Below, piece by piece: positions 38,057 to 50,698 of a stretch of 64,000 nt of DNA (within the stretch, counting starts at the first letter, position 1; each line of letters starts with the position of its first letter). The notes beneath the pieces were generated by a model. That model did not search any database. It saw only the letters and a program-made list of their open reading frames with translations, and was not told the DNA's origin. The DNA is from Sipunculus nudus. Taxonomy: Eukaryota; Annelida; Sipuncula; Golfingiida; Sipunculidae. The stretch spans positions 9,339,676-9,403,675 of the forward strand of contig CM049311.1 in assembly GCA_026874595.1 (NCBI GenBank), read 5' to 3'. The position numbers and the translations under genes are program-made.

Positions 38057-38173
38057 CCTAACTATGTACACCCTAATCAGGAGCTGCACAGGTTTGCTGG
38101 ATGGTAAGGACTCTGACAATTTCAGCTTCTTGTCAGCACCAGGTTCTGGAGTTTTGTAGACACACAAGTTGCC
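38057..38173 (-). CDS. OTOF: Ferlin exon 17: first strands of C2E
   Basis: Residues 829-867, 117 nt, phase 0. GNLCVYKTPEP, a charged insert, then PVQLLIRVYIVR, the first strand of C2E (VLVRVYVVR in vertebrates). Acceptor ctgtccag, donor gtaagt. Confidence 0.95.
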
Positions 38174-38471
38174 CTGGACAGAAAAAAATAAATATTTTAA
38201 ATAAAAACTAAAATACTGACAGGTCAGGAAAGGCCTTGTGTGGGCTGAGTGATGCTTAAAAAAATTTAACAAAGGACCTGGTCACATGGAGAGACAGAGG
38301 GAACTGACCCAAAACAGTATTTTAACATCTGAACCAAGATGTTTAGGTCTGAATCAATGATAGTCGTGTATGAAGGTGTAGGAGTGGAGCATCCCAAGCA
38401 ACAGAGTGTGTTACAGGTGTCTGTTGACATTATGATTTGTGTAAGGCAGGCCCAGGTTTATTGTGCATAGG

Positions 38472-39161
38472 AGTGTTACATGTGTCTGTTAGGCAGGCAT
38501 AGTTCTTTGCCATGGGAGACGTGAGAGTTGGGCTGGCTCGTGTAGGGGTCTGAAGTGTAGAATTACAGCATTTTTGTTCTAGATGTTTCAGGTCTGTTCC
38601 TGTAATGTGTGTATTGTTCTTTGGATTTTTCCATTTCTAGTATTTTCGGATGAGAAGCTACAAATTATTGGCTGTGTTTAGAGAAAGGAGAGAGAAAAAA
38701 ATTCCAGCAGACACGGAAGAGTGTGAGTCAGTTTTGGGACCTTACTGATAATCGCAGTGGTGTCAGATATTTAATGGACTAAGTACTGATTTAATACAGA
38801 CTGTCTCCAGTTGCCTTTGGATTATTACATTTTACGTGGATCTTTGGATTTAAACTACTCTTGGTGAGCTAGCTGTGACAGTGGTGGTATCCAGATATCA
38901 AAGCCTAGGTTCTGGACACTCTGGTTCTGTACATTTCATTTGTTATACTGTGTAATTGTATTGATTTAGTGTATTGTAATGTTAGGATTGTTTTAAGAAT
39001 AAATTGTAATTGTTTGTTAACAAAAAGCCACTTTCTTCTTTAATCATTCCTCTAGACATTTCACGCTGCCTAGTGTTACAAAATCTGATTTCTTTTTATC
39101 TCCATTAAAAAATTTATGCCCCTCACAACTACGTGATCTGTTGTTATCAGGTTCTGTAACA
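38472..39161 (-). mobile_element. Candidate solo LTR (about 690 bp)
   Basis: TGTTACA near the left end and TGTAACA at the right end form a 7-bp inverted pair; ATAGG stands on both sides (38467-38471, 39162-39166), a 5-bp duplication as in many LTR elements, though two bases (AG) lie between it and TGTTACA on the left. Contains AATAAA at about 38999. Strand is not certain. No internal retroelement region seen. Confidence 0.4.
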
Positions 39162-39199
39162 ATAGGCATAGTTACATGTGATGTATTAAACTCGAAGCC

Positions 39200-39860
39200 T
39201 GGTCAGCATATACATCAATAGGATGGTCTCCAGACCTTGACCTTTGAACTTGTGATATCAAAATCAATACAGTGTCCTTATTGTTAGGTATACCACAAGT
39301 GAAAGATTTTGGATGAAACATTTACAATGCCTCCACAATCTTTTTAAAGATGTTGGTCATGTGACTTCCTGTAACCTGATGACCAAAAAATCTCTGTGTC
39401 TCACTTTAGTGGTAGGCATAAATAAGTCAAATTTGAAATTATTATGTCAATTTAGACTGCAGTTATCATTCCTAACCAATTTTGTGGACAGATAGCTCCT
39501 CTGACCTTGACTTTGTGACACAAAAATTAATAGGGATCTTCCCCTATTGGCAAGTGAACTATATGGGCAAGATGGAAGGTCTGAGACAAAAAGTTTCCCT
39601 TAAAATGCACCCAAATTGTTTTTCAAAAGGGAGGTACTGTGACCATGACCTTTAACCTCATGACTCCAAAATCAGTAGGGGTTCTTGTTTTACTGGTGCA
39701 CTGTGCCATATACAAGTCAAGTGTGAAACCCAGATGTCCATCCAAACTTTAGTTATCATCTGGAACCAAATTTGTGGACTGATTGCGAGACAGACAGACA
39801 AATGGAAAGGATGGGTGATTACTATGGTGCACTCGCATATTCAAATGGGGCCCCAATTAT
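39200..39860 (+). mobile_element. Half-site monomers, copy 3 (truncated head)
   Basis: CCTTGACCTTTGAAC at 39236, then monomers as in 18932-20829, an (ACAG)n tract at about 39789-39800 and GGGTGATTACTATGGTGCAC. The head is not recognisable. Confidence 0.65.
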
Positions 39861-40928
39861 TAGAAACAAATAAAAACATGTATTTCGAAGCTGATGAAAT
39901 ATTAATTTTAAATATAGTACAAAATTTGATTTTTTTTAAAATAAAAATCATGAGATGTATCTCTGATGAGCTATTCAAAGCTGCAAAATCATTTTAAATA
40001 CATGAACAAGTTAGTGGTTAAGAGAAAAGGATAAAATATCAGCAAATGGATAACAACCTTAGAGAAAGCTGGTTCCATCTAGACCTTTTAAGGAATAATA
40101 AGACCTGTCTAAAAGAACATGATTTATCTTTCATTTTTCAAAATGAAGCAGAGTTCATACAACTGATGTATACATCTCTCGAGAGTTCACAACCTTCCTT
40201 TGGCTTTCTAAGGGTCCCTTTTACAGAATGTAGGACCTCAGTTTTTTTAACTTTTAATACCATTATTCCAGTGTTCCTACATGAACGCAATAATGGAAAA
40301 TGACAGCCTGGTGTGTTTAATCATAAAAGAAAGAGGACTTCAATGTTAAATATGATTTCTTAAACTCTGTCAGAATATCGTATTTCATAATTTTTTTGGT
40401 TTTATTTCAATTTTTATAACATATCATTGATATAAATTTCATATTTTCAACTCATGAACACCTTTAGATTTTTAAGACCATAATGAAAGTGTAAAGACTA
40501 GTCTAATGCATCAGTTTTTTGGGTGAAATTCATACAATTCACTTCTGCTGAAAAACCGCTGTATAGTACAATAAATCAATCAACTTGGAAACCAAGGTCT
40601 CTGGTTTCTAAAAAACAACACTCAAGTTCAAGTTTTATTTCTGATGAAGTGCAGGCTCAGGATTGAAAATTATCATATCATAATTGTAACTCTGGTAGTA
40701 AGGCCTAAACACAGCCATAAAAGCATACATTTAACTCTAAAAAATATTATCTTGGGTACGTAAGCTTTCAATCGAGCAATTATGTACAAAGAAAAAACCC
40801 CAAATTTGAATGCTCACCAGCACGTATTTATATAACCATGAACATGTTCTACAAATTAGCCAATCTACTGATTGGAAAAAAAGAATAAAAACTAAACATG
40901 AAAAAATATTAATATCCAACTGATTGAC

Positions 40929-41060
40929 CTTGAACTTTCCTGAAATTCTTTCATCATCATCATCCTCTTCCATTTTCTTGCCCCTGAGAAGGTCAAAGGT
41001 CAGCAGTTTGTCAGTAAACCCTCCAAACTCAGGGACAGCCTCAAGTTCTGTTGGATAGAT
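40929..41060 (-). CDS. OTOF: Ferlin exon 16: IYPTELE segment, start of C2E module
   Basis: Residues 785-828, 132 nt, phase 0. IYPTELEAVPEFGGFTDKLL, TFDLLRGKK, an acidic EEDDDDE run and ISGKFK. It matches the vertebrate VYPKELE, FNLLRGK, (E)ERIVGRFKG series. Acceptor ctttgtag, donor gtcaat, a weak donor. Confidence 0.95.
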
Positions 41061-41614
41061 CTACAAAGAAGATTTCCATTAAGAGATGCATATTTAACTG
41101 AGATTTTATTTTAAATATCTCAGTACTTGACCTTATTGTAATCAGTTACTCTGGTTACTGTGATTAAAATTGATGAATCAATAATTTAATAATTTTTCAA
41201 TTAGGATAAGACATATTCAATTAAGATAAGACATATTTAATGCATTACCCCCTCTTTCCATTTTTTGCTTTTTTCAATTGTTTTATCAACTGCAAAATTT
41301 CAACCAGTTTGCATAGAAAAAAACATGTCTTTTTGAGCTCTGAAAAAATATTTGTGATTTTAAACTTTACCAAATTAATTATATTCAGTTTTTTAGGACA
41401 GCACAGTCCCAACTGTTGTTCAATATCAACTATATTTTTTTTTACTAACTGTAAACTGTAATCTTTTAACCGAATAAAACCACATTCTGTGTAGGATGCA
41501 AAATGTATTGGTTTTCTTACAATGAAAACAGTTTGAACTACATGTGATTGCTCCATTTGCAATGAAAATGGTTTTCAACCTGTTTACATATATTGTAACA
41601 GGTTGTCTACTCAC
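41061..41614. other. Intron 15
   Basis: AT-rich, nothing recognised. Confidence 0.6.
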
Positions 41615-41722
41615 CACTATGTTTGCAATCTCCTCTTTTCTAAGCCTTTCTGCTTCTGCTGTTTCTTCCGTCTCATAAACCAAGTCATCCTCGTCTTTGA
41701 CAAATGCATCATTGATCTTGTA
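41615..41722 (-). CDS. OTOF: Ferlin exon 15: acidic linker before C2E
   Basis: Residues 749-784, 108 nt, phase 0. YKINDAFVKDEDDLVYETEE then a helical AERLRKEEIANIV. Acceptor gtatgattaacag, preceded directly by a 57-bp TA repeat instead of a long pyrimidine tract; donor gtgagt. Confidence 0.9.
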
Positions 41723-41730
41723 CTGTTAAT

Positions 41731-41736
<6 letters not shown>

Positions 41737-41793
<57 letters not shown>
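41737..41793. repeat. (TA)n microsatellite next to a 3' splice site
   Basis: About 28 TA units; its left end is only 14 bases upstream (minus strand) of the acceptor of exon 15, so it replaces the usual pyrimidine tract and branch region. Confidence 0.95.
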
Positions 41794-41795
<2 letters not shown>

Positions 41796-44002
41796 ATACA
41801 TATTAATCAAAACATACCAAAAAAAGTGGTCAAACTAAACAGATTTCTCAGGTCTGGCTTTGTATAACCTGCATAAAAAACAGTAAAATACATAATATGA
41901 TCGCAGGATTTAATTTACAGCCAAAAAGTCCAAGAAAGCCGTCAGCTTAAATAAATTGAGCAATAAAAAGAAGATTCAAGAATTAATTCTACACCAACAA
42001 AATGCATCTTTTATTAAGTGTTAGTGTAGCAGTGAAAATAAAATAGATTAAGCATAAGAACTTCTGGTTCTCAACAGAAATAAATTTCATTATGATTTTT
42101 TTTTTGCACTTTTTATACATAGTTTTTAAACATTTTCTCCACAGAGAGTCAGTGAGGCATTAGTTAAGTAAAAGATGGAAGCTTCTGCAAATGCACAAAG
42201 CTTTATTATCTCAATACCTTTGACTAAAATAAAAAGGATCATACAAAAGCAATATCATGACTATGAAAATATGTTTACAATATAGCTGGGTCTTGGAAAA
42301 AGATATTGGCTAGGAATATAATGAAATAGTCTTCAACAAATAAAGCATGAATAAGAAAAAAAGATCCATTAAAACAAAAACAAAATTTAACATAAAGTAC
42401 CTTAAAAAAGTAAAGGCTAATTTATTCAACCAAGACATTTGGAACATAAAATGTTATTATTATTATTATTAAAACATTCTGTTAGAGTTTAAGAGCAAAA
42501 AATACATTCAGAATGAATTTTTTAAATCCAAGAAAAACAGAATTTACAAAAGTTCATTTAATGTAAATATAGACCAATGATCAGGATTTTGACTGGTGGC
42601 AATCAAAATTGATCTTCTGGCATGAATCATGAAATGGTGAGAAGAAAGTCAATATTTAGAGATTAACCTACTTAAATTATGCTGTGTCCAAGCACTGATG
42701 TCTTAATATTATCACATTGTTTAAATATATACAGGTAAATGAGTGAATTTTGACAAAGCTGTGCAATGACATGGTGGGCTTGTCATCCTTCATTTGAATG
42801 CAAACCTTCTGTTACACTGGGCTATAACATTCTAATTAAGCCATGCATTTTAATTAAACAAGATCTGTTTAGGCTACATGCAATGAATTGATATTAATTC
42901 AAAATTCATTTTCTCAACAACTGTGGAAATTTCTGAAGCATGTGAGTTCATATTGCATATCAATATTCAAATCTACAGCCAGGCCACATGGTACTCTGAT
43001 TATTAACCTTAAACTTCAATGGAACAAATTGAAATAAGAAACATTTGTGAACAAGTTGTTGTAGTTGACAATAAATTTGCTGCCCTTGTCCTTATAGCCT
43101 ACAGAATACCCTCATTCTCAAGTCAGTAAGAATAACAATAGGCAGGTGAGGGTGTTTGGAGGTGGAGGGCATCAGTGTGGAAAAGGTCAATTGAGGAAAA
43201 AAATGCCAGTATGTCTAAATGTATATAATAATCCTTTGGTAGGTAATAATGGATTCCTGATTGTCAGGTACTGCAGCCTGGAAAATGGAAGGTGCATGTA
43301 TGATTAAAGCCACATGAGCACAACATTTGGTGATTTGGCAAGAATGGTGACTTTGGCAACGACCAAGATTTCAATCAGCAGAAATAAAGGCTGCAATTCT
43401 TATATTATTTTGATGAATGTGAATTTGAACAGTTCGCAAAAGGATGGTAAATGATAGAGGTACTCCATATATTAAAATGTCTGTTTGGCAACTTTTACCC
43501 TCTTCTATCAATACATCTGAGGGGTTCTAACATTCAAGAACCAAACCTTGAATATTTATAATCCCTGTTAATGTGTATCTAACAATAATCTGTAATGATG
43601 ATCTGTAATAAGCTAGAAGTATGATGGAAAAATAATGTTATATTGGTAGAAAAAAAAATGATTCTAAAAAAAAAATAAAAAAAAATTACCTGTGAAAATT
43701 AAGAAAATCAAGACTGACAAGAACATGAAATTTTGTGATCAATCAGTGTGTAATAAAAATGTAAAACAAGATTTAAGTATCCATAATCTATTAAAACACT
43801 GACATTAAATCATGGTTCAAAATTAGAATGTAAAAGAAATCAATGGAAAATCATGAAAATACAGACACATTCATATCAATGGCAATTCATGGTTTAGGGA
43901 CATGCTATATAAATGGATTCCAAGCATTTGAAATGTATAATTGATCAACATAAAAAAAACTTGAATCTAGAACATGCAAACTTGAGTTTCTATCTAACTT
44001 AC
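41794..44002. other. Intron 14 remainder
   Basis: AT-rich, no element or gene recognised over 2.2 kb. Possible home of regulatory sequence for the neighbouring microexon. Confidence 0.55.
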
Positions 44003-44014
44003 CATTTCTTCTTC
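44003..44014 (-). CDS. OTOF: Ferlin exon 14: 12-nt microexon (EEEM)
   Basis: Residues 745-748. Minus strand: acceptor ggttgtttacag, GAAGAAGAAATG, donor gtaagt, both sites strong. Phase 0 on both sides, matching the phase-0 flanks, so inclusion adds Glu-Glu-Glu-Met and skipping is neutral for the frame. It lies alone between introns of 2.3 and 3.7 kb. Such short frame-preserving exons are usually regulated, often in neurons (family knowledge; not shown here). Confidence 0.72.
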
Positions 44015-47000
44015 CTGTAAACAACCCACAGAGAATATTTACATCAAGTTATATTTATATAGAAAATATGAATAAATGTAAGTAAGGAAAAGCTACAAAA
44101 ATAAAACATCAATTACAAAAGACATTCTAAGTTTCACAACATGAAATGGTAGACACTCTTGCTCTGTGAGCTACTTTGAGTTGATCCACGTGTCCTACTG
44201 GTGACATTAAATTTTTGGAAGACAGGGGGGTTCTGAAGAAATGAAGTTAATTAAACTAAAGTGTAAAATTTGGATAAAAATCAGCACAGATGGAGGTGTT
44301 TTTTTTTTCTGCATGCTTTCAATTAAATCACACCTGGTTCATTGCTGAAAATATATACATTTGGCAATGGAAGCATTGAGAGGAACATATGAACATTGCT
44401 ACCTGGTATTATGCTGAACTATACGGTAGACATCACATATTAATGATAAACACAACAAGTGACCCATGGGTCATGACGCTCAGCTGCCAAGCATGACCTG
44501 CAACATCATGGGGTGAGATTCACAACTTCCAGTCAAATTTTGAAGAACCAATTTGCCAATTTGTTGAGATTTTCTACGACAACAGAAATATATATCACCT
44601 ATGTCTGGTTAAAACACAGTGAATTGATGGTCTGAGGAAAATGTATGATTGTAAAGGTATCCAGAACTATTCCCATAGCTTACTTGATACCTGTCAGTCT
44701 CAAAAGGAACACCACAAAGGGCAAATATAAGATCAAAATATATATAAAAAAATCAAGGAAATCCATGCAAGAATTATTGAGAAACAGGTGCTTCTGTATG
44801 AATTTTTATTCAATCTAATCCAACTGTACTGCACTTTCATATATGATGATAATATTTATTAAGAAATATTTGACCCAATCCTTTGCAAGATTACATTAAT
44901 ATATGTCCGACTGCCTTCACTTTAACAATTCTTGAGATAATATGATCAAAAGGAATTTAAAGATGGTTGCCTGATGGCCATTTCGGACTTCTGACAGACA
45001 ATAACAATTCTCTAAATCGGACCAAAAATTGAAGGAAAATTACTGAAACTGCACTGAAAAAAGGATCTCTAAGGTGGCTAACTGGCAGACGTAATGGATT
45101 TCTGACAAGTATGACATTTGATATCACACATCCTCCAATAAGAGATCAAACTTGGGGCAAATTATCCAAATGATGTTACAGTAATGAATGTCCAAAACAA
45201 TTTAAAAGGCATGTTCAGGCCCTCATATCAGATTTACAGATATGCAAATGTAAAAGTGTTGGTCCAATATTTTTTATTATCACTCTGCTTTTCAATGGGG
45301 TCAGCAGGGTTGGTAAACTGCAAAACCTGAAAGAAAAGAAATGCAGAAAGCATGACAAAGAGTCTTGTAATAAAACAAAGCCATCAAAAATCAAGTACAC
45401 TTCCACATATTATGAGAACAAACACTTGCTTTTATATGTGGTGATTTATATAAAAATATTCAGATATCTAGGAAACAAAGTTTATTGCTATGATTCCATA
45501 AAATAAACTGCAAAATGTTCCCATCATCTTATAAATCAGTAGCTAAACCCTAATACTATACTCTCATAGTGTTAATTCCTGGCTGAAGTATTCCAACAAC
45601 AGTGGTTTGTTATGCAGTAACAAGGTACTTATCACTCAGCCTTATCACTTAATAGCCTGATACAAAAGGGAGTCATACATCACCAGTGTCACTCACAATT
45701 ACAGCCACACGGTGAGATGTACCAGCTGGAGTGCAAGCTTATATATACAAGAAAAATAGAGATGTTCTACAAAATAAGTTGACCTGACCTATGACCTAGG
45801 CCTTTTGCCCACATATCAACTGGATTCTTTCTAAATGATGGGTAACTACTAACCAATTACATCTGGCCGGGTGTAATTACTTGGCAACCAATGAGTAAAT
45901 AACTTAGACCTGCAACCTTTAACCTTCTGACCAGCTGACCTCAAAATCAATTAGTTATTTCTTCATGCAAAAAGACCCATAAATATGAAGTTTGAATCAC
46001 ATTCAGTGATGCATAGATGTGGCATATGTGAAAGACTGAAGGTTTGGGTTGAACAATTTCACTTGGAATATGTTCACAAGCATTTAGAACAATATTGTGA
46101 CCTTGACCTTTGACCTTTTGAACTCAACTTCAATAGGCTTCTTCCCCTATTGGTAGGTAAGCCATATATGACAGATTGAAAGTATAGATTGAAAAGTTTG
46201 CCTGAAAATTACTCCACGCAAGAAGAGGGTGCTGTGAACTTGACCTTTGACCTCAAAATCAACAGGTCTTTCCCCCGTTTGGCAGAGAAGTGATATCAGT
46301 GCTTAAAGGTTTGGAATGAAAGGTCTAGATTGAAATGTGTCCACAACCTTTTCAAAGAAGTGGATTCTGTGACCCTGACCTTTGACCTTGTGACCTCAAA
46401 ATCTATAGGATTCTTCTCCCACTTAGTAGGTGAGCTATATTTGAAAGATCAAAGAACTGGGATGAAAGGTTTGGCTTGAAATGCATTCACAGGCTTTTCA
46501 AAGAAGTTGGTTCTGTGACCTTGACCTTTGACCTCAAAATATTTATGGTTCTTCCCCTGTTGGTAGGTGAGCTGTATGTGAAAGATGGAAGGTTTTGGAT
46601 GAAAATTTTGGCTAAAAAAGAATTATTTCTGGGGGGTGCAAACACACCCAATAACTTCGAGAATATAGGTCACAGTGACCTAATTTCAGGTTTGCACGGA
46701 GATCTTTTTAGAACCTCTAAGACTGCATAGGGTTCATGGCCCTAGCCCCTATGGTTACGATTAAGCCCTGCTAACGGCTGGCCGGCCGGCCGGAAGGACA
46801 GACGGAAGGACGACGGACAAAGACCCATCGCTATAGCCCAGCATGACTGATAGTCAGCTGAGCTAAAAATTAAAGCCACAGTATGGTAACAGCAGAACAC
46901 TTTACAATGCTATACAGCTGAATTGGTTATAAACACCACACCAGCATCAAGCTTCCTAGCTGAATGAGTTTATATCTCACAGGACACTTGTCAATATACT

Positions 47001-47742
47001 GACAACATATGGTATATCCCACACAGGAAGATACCATTTTTGTGGTATTTACACCAAAAGTTATAAAATAGTTAGGGAATAAAATTTGCTTTGTGGCCAA
47101 GCTGGACAAGACCTTGATTTTTACAGATTTTTGTATGACCCTTAACAGCAGGAAGCAACAGTCTACCCTTGCAAACTTAAACATAAATCTTATTTCACCT
47201 TGATTGCCAGGAGTCCAGCCTATAGAGGTCACAGGTACATGAATATATATAATGTATCTATATTAAAATAATGGAATCATAAAATAATTTATTATGGTTA
47301 TAATGGAAATTTCAATAAAAGAATAATAAATGAAATTAAAAAAAACTACCTAACATTTTATAAAATGATTATGTTTTACCGGTCTGTTAAGTAAAAATAG
47401 TAGACAGGATGACAGATATATAGTGTTCTTATCATTAAGAGGGCTAGCATTTTGAATAAAGCCCTCTCCCCACCCAGCGTAATTCATCGTTTTTGTTGGG
47501 ACTTTTTACTGAGGACAATGATTATGAAAGATATCAATATTATTATAACTATTTTAAGGAAACAATAAATATATTACCAGATAATTCATGGAGCATATCT
47601 TGGTAACTGTTAAATGCTTCAAGAAAAGTAAGGATACACTCTGCTGACTATACATCAACAGTATCATCCCATCTTCTGTAAGTTCAATAGAATTCTAATG
47701 ATATTGACTTGATCATTATGGTGATGTATAGCGTTAGCCTAC
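44015..47742. other. Intron 13
   Basis: Two thirds is the 2.4-kb element. The rest (44015-44454, 46870-47742) shows nothing recognisable. Confidence 0.7.
44455..46869 (+). mobile_element. 2.4-kb element, copy 2
   Basis: Head ACAAGTGACCCATGGGTCAT, tail with GGACGG tract and hairpin CAGCATGACTGATAGTCAGC, AAAAA end. Nearly identical to 24929-27330, with small indels. Half-site 18-mers at 46098 and 46516. Two copies with the same ends define the full length of this family. Non-coding. Confidence 0.9.
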
Positions 47743-47912
47743 CCTGAGGCCACCAGCAGCTTTCCTCGCTCTCTGGGCCTTAGTGAGTTTCTTCTTCTTC
47801 CCTTTCTCCTTCTTCCTCTTCTTCTCCTGTTCCGTCTGGATGTCCTTCTCAATCTCAATGTCAAAGTCATCCTTAGCCATGTTCTCCACGCCAAAGTCAT
47901 AGTTAACAACAC
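47743..47912 (-). CDS. OTOF: Ferlin exon 13: lysine-rich linker
   Basis: Residues 688-744, 170 nt, phase 1 to 0. VVNYDFGVENMAKDDFDIEI, then a highly basic KKRKKEKGKKKKLTKAQRAR. Vertebrate otoferlin has a comparable lysine/glutamate-rich stretch between the DWW motif and C2E. A nuclear-localisation-like appearance is a by-product of composition. Acceptor ttgaccag, donor gtaggc. Confidence 0.9.
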
Positions 47913-50292
47913 CTGGTCAAACACCAACCATCTATTAGTCAGGAACAATGGCAGTAAGCAACACCTAGTAAAATATCATCAACATACTAGAAGATGAAAG
48001 CCACCATCAGACGAAGGCACTCTGTAGAGGTTGCCAAAAGAAACCTAGGAACAAACTTGGTGATTATTGTCATACATTTTCCAAATACAAAAGATATAAA
48101 TACACCAAATAGTTTGGTTTTAATGTCATGATTAAATTGTCCCCAATCCTATACTCTTCTATTTTTTGCTCATATGGCATCTCAATCAATATGACTGTAC
48201 TAGTAAGTTAATCATATCTAAATCTTCAACAATCAACAATATTTTATAACAGATATCAAAATAATACTTGATATTTGACATGTTCTGTTTTATTCTATAT
48301 TGACTGAATATGAAAATGTTAAAAACACAAATTAGTTCTTGAAATATATTTCTTTATACTTCTCATATATGCAAGAAAATGACTGAATATTGAGAACTGG
48401 ATAAATTAGTACAACCTTTTCCCATAGTTTTATGAAAATATTAGAAATTAAGTTAGTATTTAACTTAGTGAGGACAGTAAATTCTGGTGCTACTACCACT
48501 GCCTCTTGATTAGTGCTGAAACCTTCACAGTATCCTGGTTAGTTATGATACTAGGAATACAATTATATATAAGCTGTTAATCTTCTCCCAAGTAAATGAG
48601 TACTTTCCACCAGATATAACCCACTTTAAACATAAGGAAGTTAGAAAATAAATATTTCAGTAAGTGATGGTTCAGGTTGGGCTTTGTTCAGGTAATTGTC
48701 TGTACACACTGGATGAAGATATTTAACTTAAATGATATTAATACAACAAGGTTTACACTGGAGGTGTCTCTGACATGACACTAAAGATGGCAACACAGAA
48801 ACATGAAAAAATCACAATGTATTCAGGCTTTAAGATATTTTGTCACATGGACGTATCTAGAAACTGATTTGAAAGAGCATTTGACTTTTATTATGTGAAT
48901 TCTCCACAGAAGTTTGTTGCTAGAAAATATATATATGATGCTGTATCCAGATTTGACAAATAACCAGTCCAATTGGATCCTTAAGTGGAAAATCTGTGAA
49001 AGTCAGTTTAGCTTAAATTAAAACCCTATTATTCCTTGTGTTGTATCTGCTACCAGTGCGACAAGGGCCATGGTTAATGTTTTCTACATCAGAGTAATCA
49101 TCAAACCACATCATAATCTTGTTTGAACATAAACTGATATTATGATGATACACACTGACAGATCTGGTTAAAAGTAAAATAGTCTTAAAAAGATGGAGGT
49201 TTTAGTCCTCTTGTCTATATCTCAATTAAACTTACAAGTTACTATTAATTAAGCTACATCTACATTTTTCTATCTAAATTTACCTCATATGTTAATCAAA
49301 TGGTTTCTTTATGATTAAATATGTGTTACCTGTTTGAGGTAATTACAGCTTCATTAAATTAAGGAGTGAAGTGAAAGTTGAAACTTATCAGACACCATAA
49401 GACCTTAACAGAGAAAATCATGCAATATGTTTCTTGTGAAATACCATGTGAAGTTGGTAGTTATGTTTTTTGATGTTCTTTAATACTCTTTACAGCTTTA
49501 GAAGTTTTATGCTTATGATAAGGAGATTTTAACCTAATTAATTTACAATAGCACTTACAGTGAGTCAAACAGCAAAAAAATATTTGTAGGTCAAACTGCT
49601 GCTATAATATGGATACATATATATGCAATACCCTGAACGAAACATGGACAGGTGAATAAGATAACTGTGACAGTTCATTTATTCAGGTTTTATGTGCATG
49701 CGATATCATACTTCAATAAGAATTATGATAGTTTATACACTATTTATAACCTGCATCAACATATATGAGCTATATATTATATTAATAATTTTTTACATCT
49801 TGACAGCTGCACCTCCACCACATATAACATTTTCCCTATGGGGTAACCTATCATTTTTAATAGCTGACATTAGCTAATCTATGGCCTTCATTTTAACTAA
49901 AAACTGGATTTTACAGTTAATTTATTAATGAACACATTACAGTGCCATATGTTATTTCTAAAAGGTTGATCATAAAATAATCAGTACTCATAATACCTCA
50001 TTATTTATATATTATTCTAGTAAGCTGTATCATAAGGTAAATATGGCTGATAAAGCAATTTTCCCTGTTAATAGCCTATTAATTTTTGAAGCATTATAAT
50101 CCTCATAATCTTAAAATCCTCATATTAGTACCTGATGTAATTCATCCAAAACATTATGGTCCCCAATGATGCAATATATCAACAATACCAAACTGTCAAT
50201 AATCACACTGTCAGTATGGATACCATAGGTTACACAGCAATACCCCAGGGCTGTTAGATTTTAACATTAATATTCCTGGGAGTATGTGATAC
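47913..50292. other. Intron region between exon 13 and the 60-nt candidate
   Basis: AT-rich, apparently repeat-poor. No exon or element recognised. Confidence 0.55.
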
Positions 50293-50352
50293 CTCCATAC
50301 ACTTGCTGTACCAACTGTTCATCCTCGTCTCGTACATTCTCATGATGAAGTT
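50293..50352 (-). CDS. Candidate 60-nt cassette exon of ferlin linker
   Basis: Minus strand: acceptor aatttgttatag, 60 nt open in the gene frame, donor gtatca. Phase 1 to 1. It would encode ELHHENVRDEDEQLVQQVYG, acidic and helical, fitting the linker composition; DEQLVQQ faintly recalls KEQLRQQ in the vertebrate linker. A second possible acceptor 24 nt further in also keeps the frame. It may be a cassette or an alternative to exon 12. It is not counted in the 1,365-residue assembly. Confidence 0.5.
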
Positions 50353-50677
50353 CTATAACAAATTAAACTCAGGTCACATGACATTATCACATGACATGAG
50401 GGATCACTGCCTCCCTCTGGTGCCTCAGAACTGGACATACAAGCTCACTTTTCCAATCCCGAGTAGCCATTTTTATGATACAAAATACTGGTACATTGTG
50501 TGTTGTGATTCCTAATATTAACTGACTAAAAAATGTTAAAAGAGTAATAAGTCTTTCTATGCTAAAATATAACAAGCACAGTTCAAGTGACAAGCAAACC
50601 TACTTGTAATGACAGAGAAATTCTAAGTTTGATGATTGTGAAATAGTTGAGAAAACAACTCTGATGACACAACTTAC

Positions 50678-50698
50678 CAAAATCATACCTGGTACGTG
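50678..50698 (-). CDS. Candidate 21-nt cassette microexon of ferlin linker
   Basis: Minus strand: an acceptor ctacacag, 21 nt, then a strong donor gtaagttg. It starts and ends in phase 1 like exon 12 and would add seven residues (ARTRYDF between neighbours) that end in YDF, resembling the YDFG of exon 13. Support is splice sites and phase only; the upstream tract is a TA repeat and not pyrimidine-rich. It is not counted in the 1,365-residue assembly. Confidence 0.4.

Larger units (their letters stand above)
38174..40928. other. Intron 16
   Basis: Contains the possible solo LTR and copy 3 of the half-site element. The stretch 39870-40928 is AT-rich with nothing recognised. Confidence 0.6.

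Noticed and set aside
46927-47232. 101-codon minus-strand open frame in intron 13
   Set aside because: No ferlin similarity, no fitting splice sites, and exons 13-15 already join in phase without it.
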